Assembly: GCA_017996515.1 (NCBI GenBank)
Contig: JAGOGU010000108.1
Coordinates: forward strand, 1 to 5,454
Reading direction: 5' to 3'
Source: Allobrachymonas sp.
GTDB taxonomy: Bacteria; Pseudomonadota; Gammaproteobacteria; Burkholderiales; Burkholderiaceae_C
DNA: 5,454 nucleotides
In this document: positions 4,716 to 5,454 of the stretch, piece by piece
Numbering within the stretch: the stretch's first letter is position 1
Layout: every line of letters starts with the position of its first letter
Made by a program: the position numbers and the translations under genes
The notes under the pieces: model-generated
Told to the model about the DNA's origin: nothing
The model's input: the letters and a program-made list of their open reading frames with translations, nothing else
Database searches by the model: none

Positions 4716-5363
4716 TTACGGCTGCATGCCGAAACGTTTGTGCAATACGAAAACAAGTTCAACAAACTGCGGTTGATTGAACGCTGGCGCTCCCGAGATG
4801 ACAAGTACGAAACGTTCAGCCCCTACAAACAAGGGCCAGAACCCGAGCTGACTGTGACCGGCCGCGTTGGTCAATGACCAGGCACCGCCACTCAGTCCAA
4901 GATTGCGATTGAGCACACCAGAGCGTCGAGCGTGCAGGATGGCAATTTCGGCAGAAAGTGCCGAAAGTTCTTCTGCAGCTTCGTGAGGGAAGCCGTGGCT
5001 GTGCAAATAAAAACCTTGCGAATCGGCCAACAGAATCTTGCTGTCGCGACTCAGCATAGGCAGCAGTTTGGGCAATGCTTCTTGAAAAGGACCGTCGGGA
5101 ATCCGATAGGGACTACGCCGAACCTGTACCCAGCCTAGGGTACGCAGGCGCTCAACAAATTCGTAAGCAGATGCCTTGGAAGCGATACGGCTCCAGTTGC
5201 ACAGATTGGCATCATTAACGAGTGCGTCGCCCTGCTGATCAAGCAGGGTCAGCAAGAAATCGCGTAAACGATTCTCTCCAGGCTCCGAAACAGCCTTGAA
5301 TGCGCCAGCAGGCGTAGGCAAAAGATATGTGCCTGGGACTAGGTTGGGTTGCTGCTCAGCCAT
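4716..5363 (-). CDS. hypothetical protein: winged-helix-like N-terminal half plus roadblock-like C-terminal half
   Basis: I do not recognise a named family. Two parts are visible in the 215 residues. Residues about 31-95 look like a small winged helix: a first helix (NRLRDFLLTLLDQQ), a helix-turn-helix-like pair (NWSRIASKASAYEFVERLRTLG, 56-77) and a wing-like VQVRRSPYRIP. Residues about 108-215 follow the roadblock pattern: strand and turn KILLADSQGFYLHSHGF (109-125), a helix rich in Ala and Glu (EAAEELSALSAEIAILHA), then two strands FWPLFVGAERFVLVISGAP (175-193) and a last helix PQFVELVFVLHKRFG. The C-terminal half lines up by eye with the neighbouring roadblock protein. The start ATG is two bases after the upstream gene's TAA and has no obvious ribosome site, so translation is probably coupled. 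In Streptomyces conservons, CvnB (roadblock) and CvnC (DUF742, winged-helix-like) are separate proteins; this could combine both. Domain assignments are inference. Confidence 0.7.
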   Translation of the reverse strand: MAEQQPNLVPGTYLLPTPAGAFKAVSEPGENRLRDFLLTLLDQQGDALVNDANLCNWSRIASKASAYEFVERLRTLGWVQVRRSPYRIPDGPFQEALPKLLPMLSRDSKILLADSQGFYLHSHGFPHEAAEELSALSAEIAILHARRSGVLNRNLGLSGGAWSLTNAAGHSQLGFWPLFVGAERFVLVISGAPAFNQPQFVELVFVLHKRFGMQP

Positions 5364-5365
5364 GA

Positions 5366-5452
5366 TTACGAGGATTTGTAGCTTTCAACCATTGGATCAA
5401 GAGAGCATAGCAGCGATTCGATCAGCATGACAATGTCCCGCTTTTGTCGAGC
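5366..5452 (-). CDS. C-terminal fragment of a probable small GTPase (MglA/CvnD, COG2229-like)
   Basis: The minus strand is open from the right edge to a TAA at 5368-5366, giving 28 residues that start ARQKRDIVMLIESLL and end in a polar tail ...VESYKSS. The partial codon at the edge ends in AT, which would allow Asp before Ala. A segment of the form D-A-R-x-R-x-D followed by a hydrophobic helix is what I remember from the C-terminus of bacterial COG2229-type predicted GTPases. The operon context (roadblock proteins just downstream) strongly favours this. The GTP-binding motifs lie outside the window, so the identity is an inference. Its stop is two bases from the next gene's start. Confidence 0.5.
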   Translation of the reverse strand, partial: ARQKRDIVMLIESLLCSLDPMVESYKSS

Positions 5453-5454
5453 AT

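Noticed and set aside
1..5454. Searched for tRNA or rRNA genes, CRISPR arrays, insertion sequences and long repeats
   Set aside because: None seen by eye: no regularly spaced repeats, no transposase-like frames, no tRNA-like cloverleaf ends.

Overview
The window looks like a chromosomal segment of a betaproteobacterium, most likely order Burkholderiales and possibly Comamonadaceae-like. This rests on the style of the PyrE, ComF-family and BioC-like proteins and on the moderate-to-high GC content. It is recognition from memory, not a search. Most genes lie on the minus strand; only the BioC-like methyltransferase gene is on the plus strand.

Left part (1-2765). From left to right there is the first 18 codons of an exported protein (minus strand, running off the left edge), a 204-base AT-rich gap holding a candidate promoter and a candidate 11-residue leader ORF, pyrE (orotate phosphoribosyltransferase, TTG start), and a ComF-family phosphoribosyltransferase gene. 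A short divergent promoter region then leads to the plus-strand BioC-like methyltransferase gene, whose SAM-binding motif I looks eroded. PyrE and ComF share the phosphoribosyltransferase fold and carry near-identical PRPP motifs, but act in different processes.

Convergent junction (2766-2962). The methyltransferase gene and the right-hand operon converge on a strong intrinsic terminator (2903-2937), which clearly ends the minus-strand operon.

Right part (2963-5454). This is a compact minus-strand operon that reads, in transcription order: the end of a gene whose C-terminal tail resembles an MglA/CvnD-type small GTPase; a 215-residue protein with a winged-helix-like N-terminal half and a roadblock/LC7-like C-terminal half; a 120-residue classical roadblock/LC7 protein; a 162-residue stand-alone PAS protein closely resembling the FAD-binding PAS domain of the aerotaxis receptor Aer; and a 249-residue PhnD-like substrate-binding-protein fold without a signal peptide. 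The last two genes overlap by an ATGA. There is no permease, ATPase, kinase or methyl-accepting domain in the visible part.

The interesting candidate is this right-hand operon. It looks like a cytoplasmic signalling module in which a small GTPase and roadblock proteins (as in MglA/MglB or the actinobacterial Cvn conservons) are joined to a redox-type PAS sensor and a cytoplasmic ligand-binding protein. Function, ligand and output are inference; the gene content and operon structure can be read directly. No gene-free stretch exceeds 300 bases.
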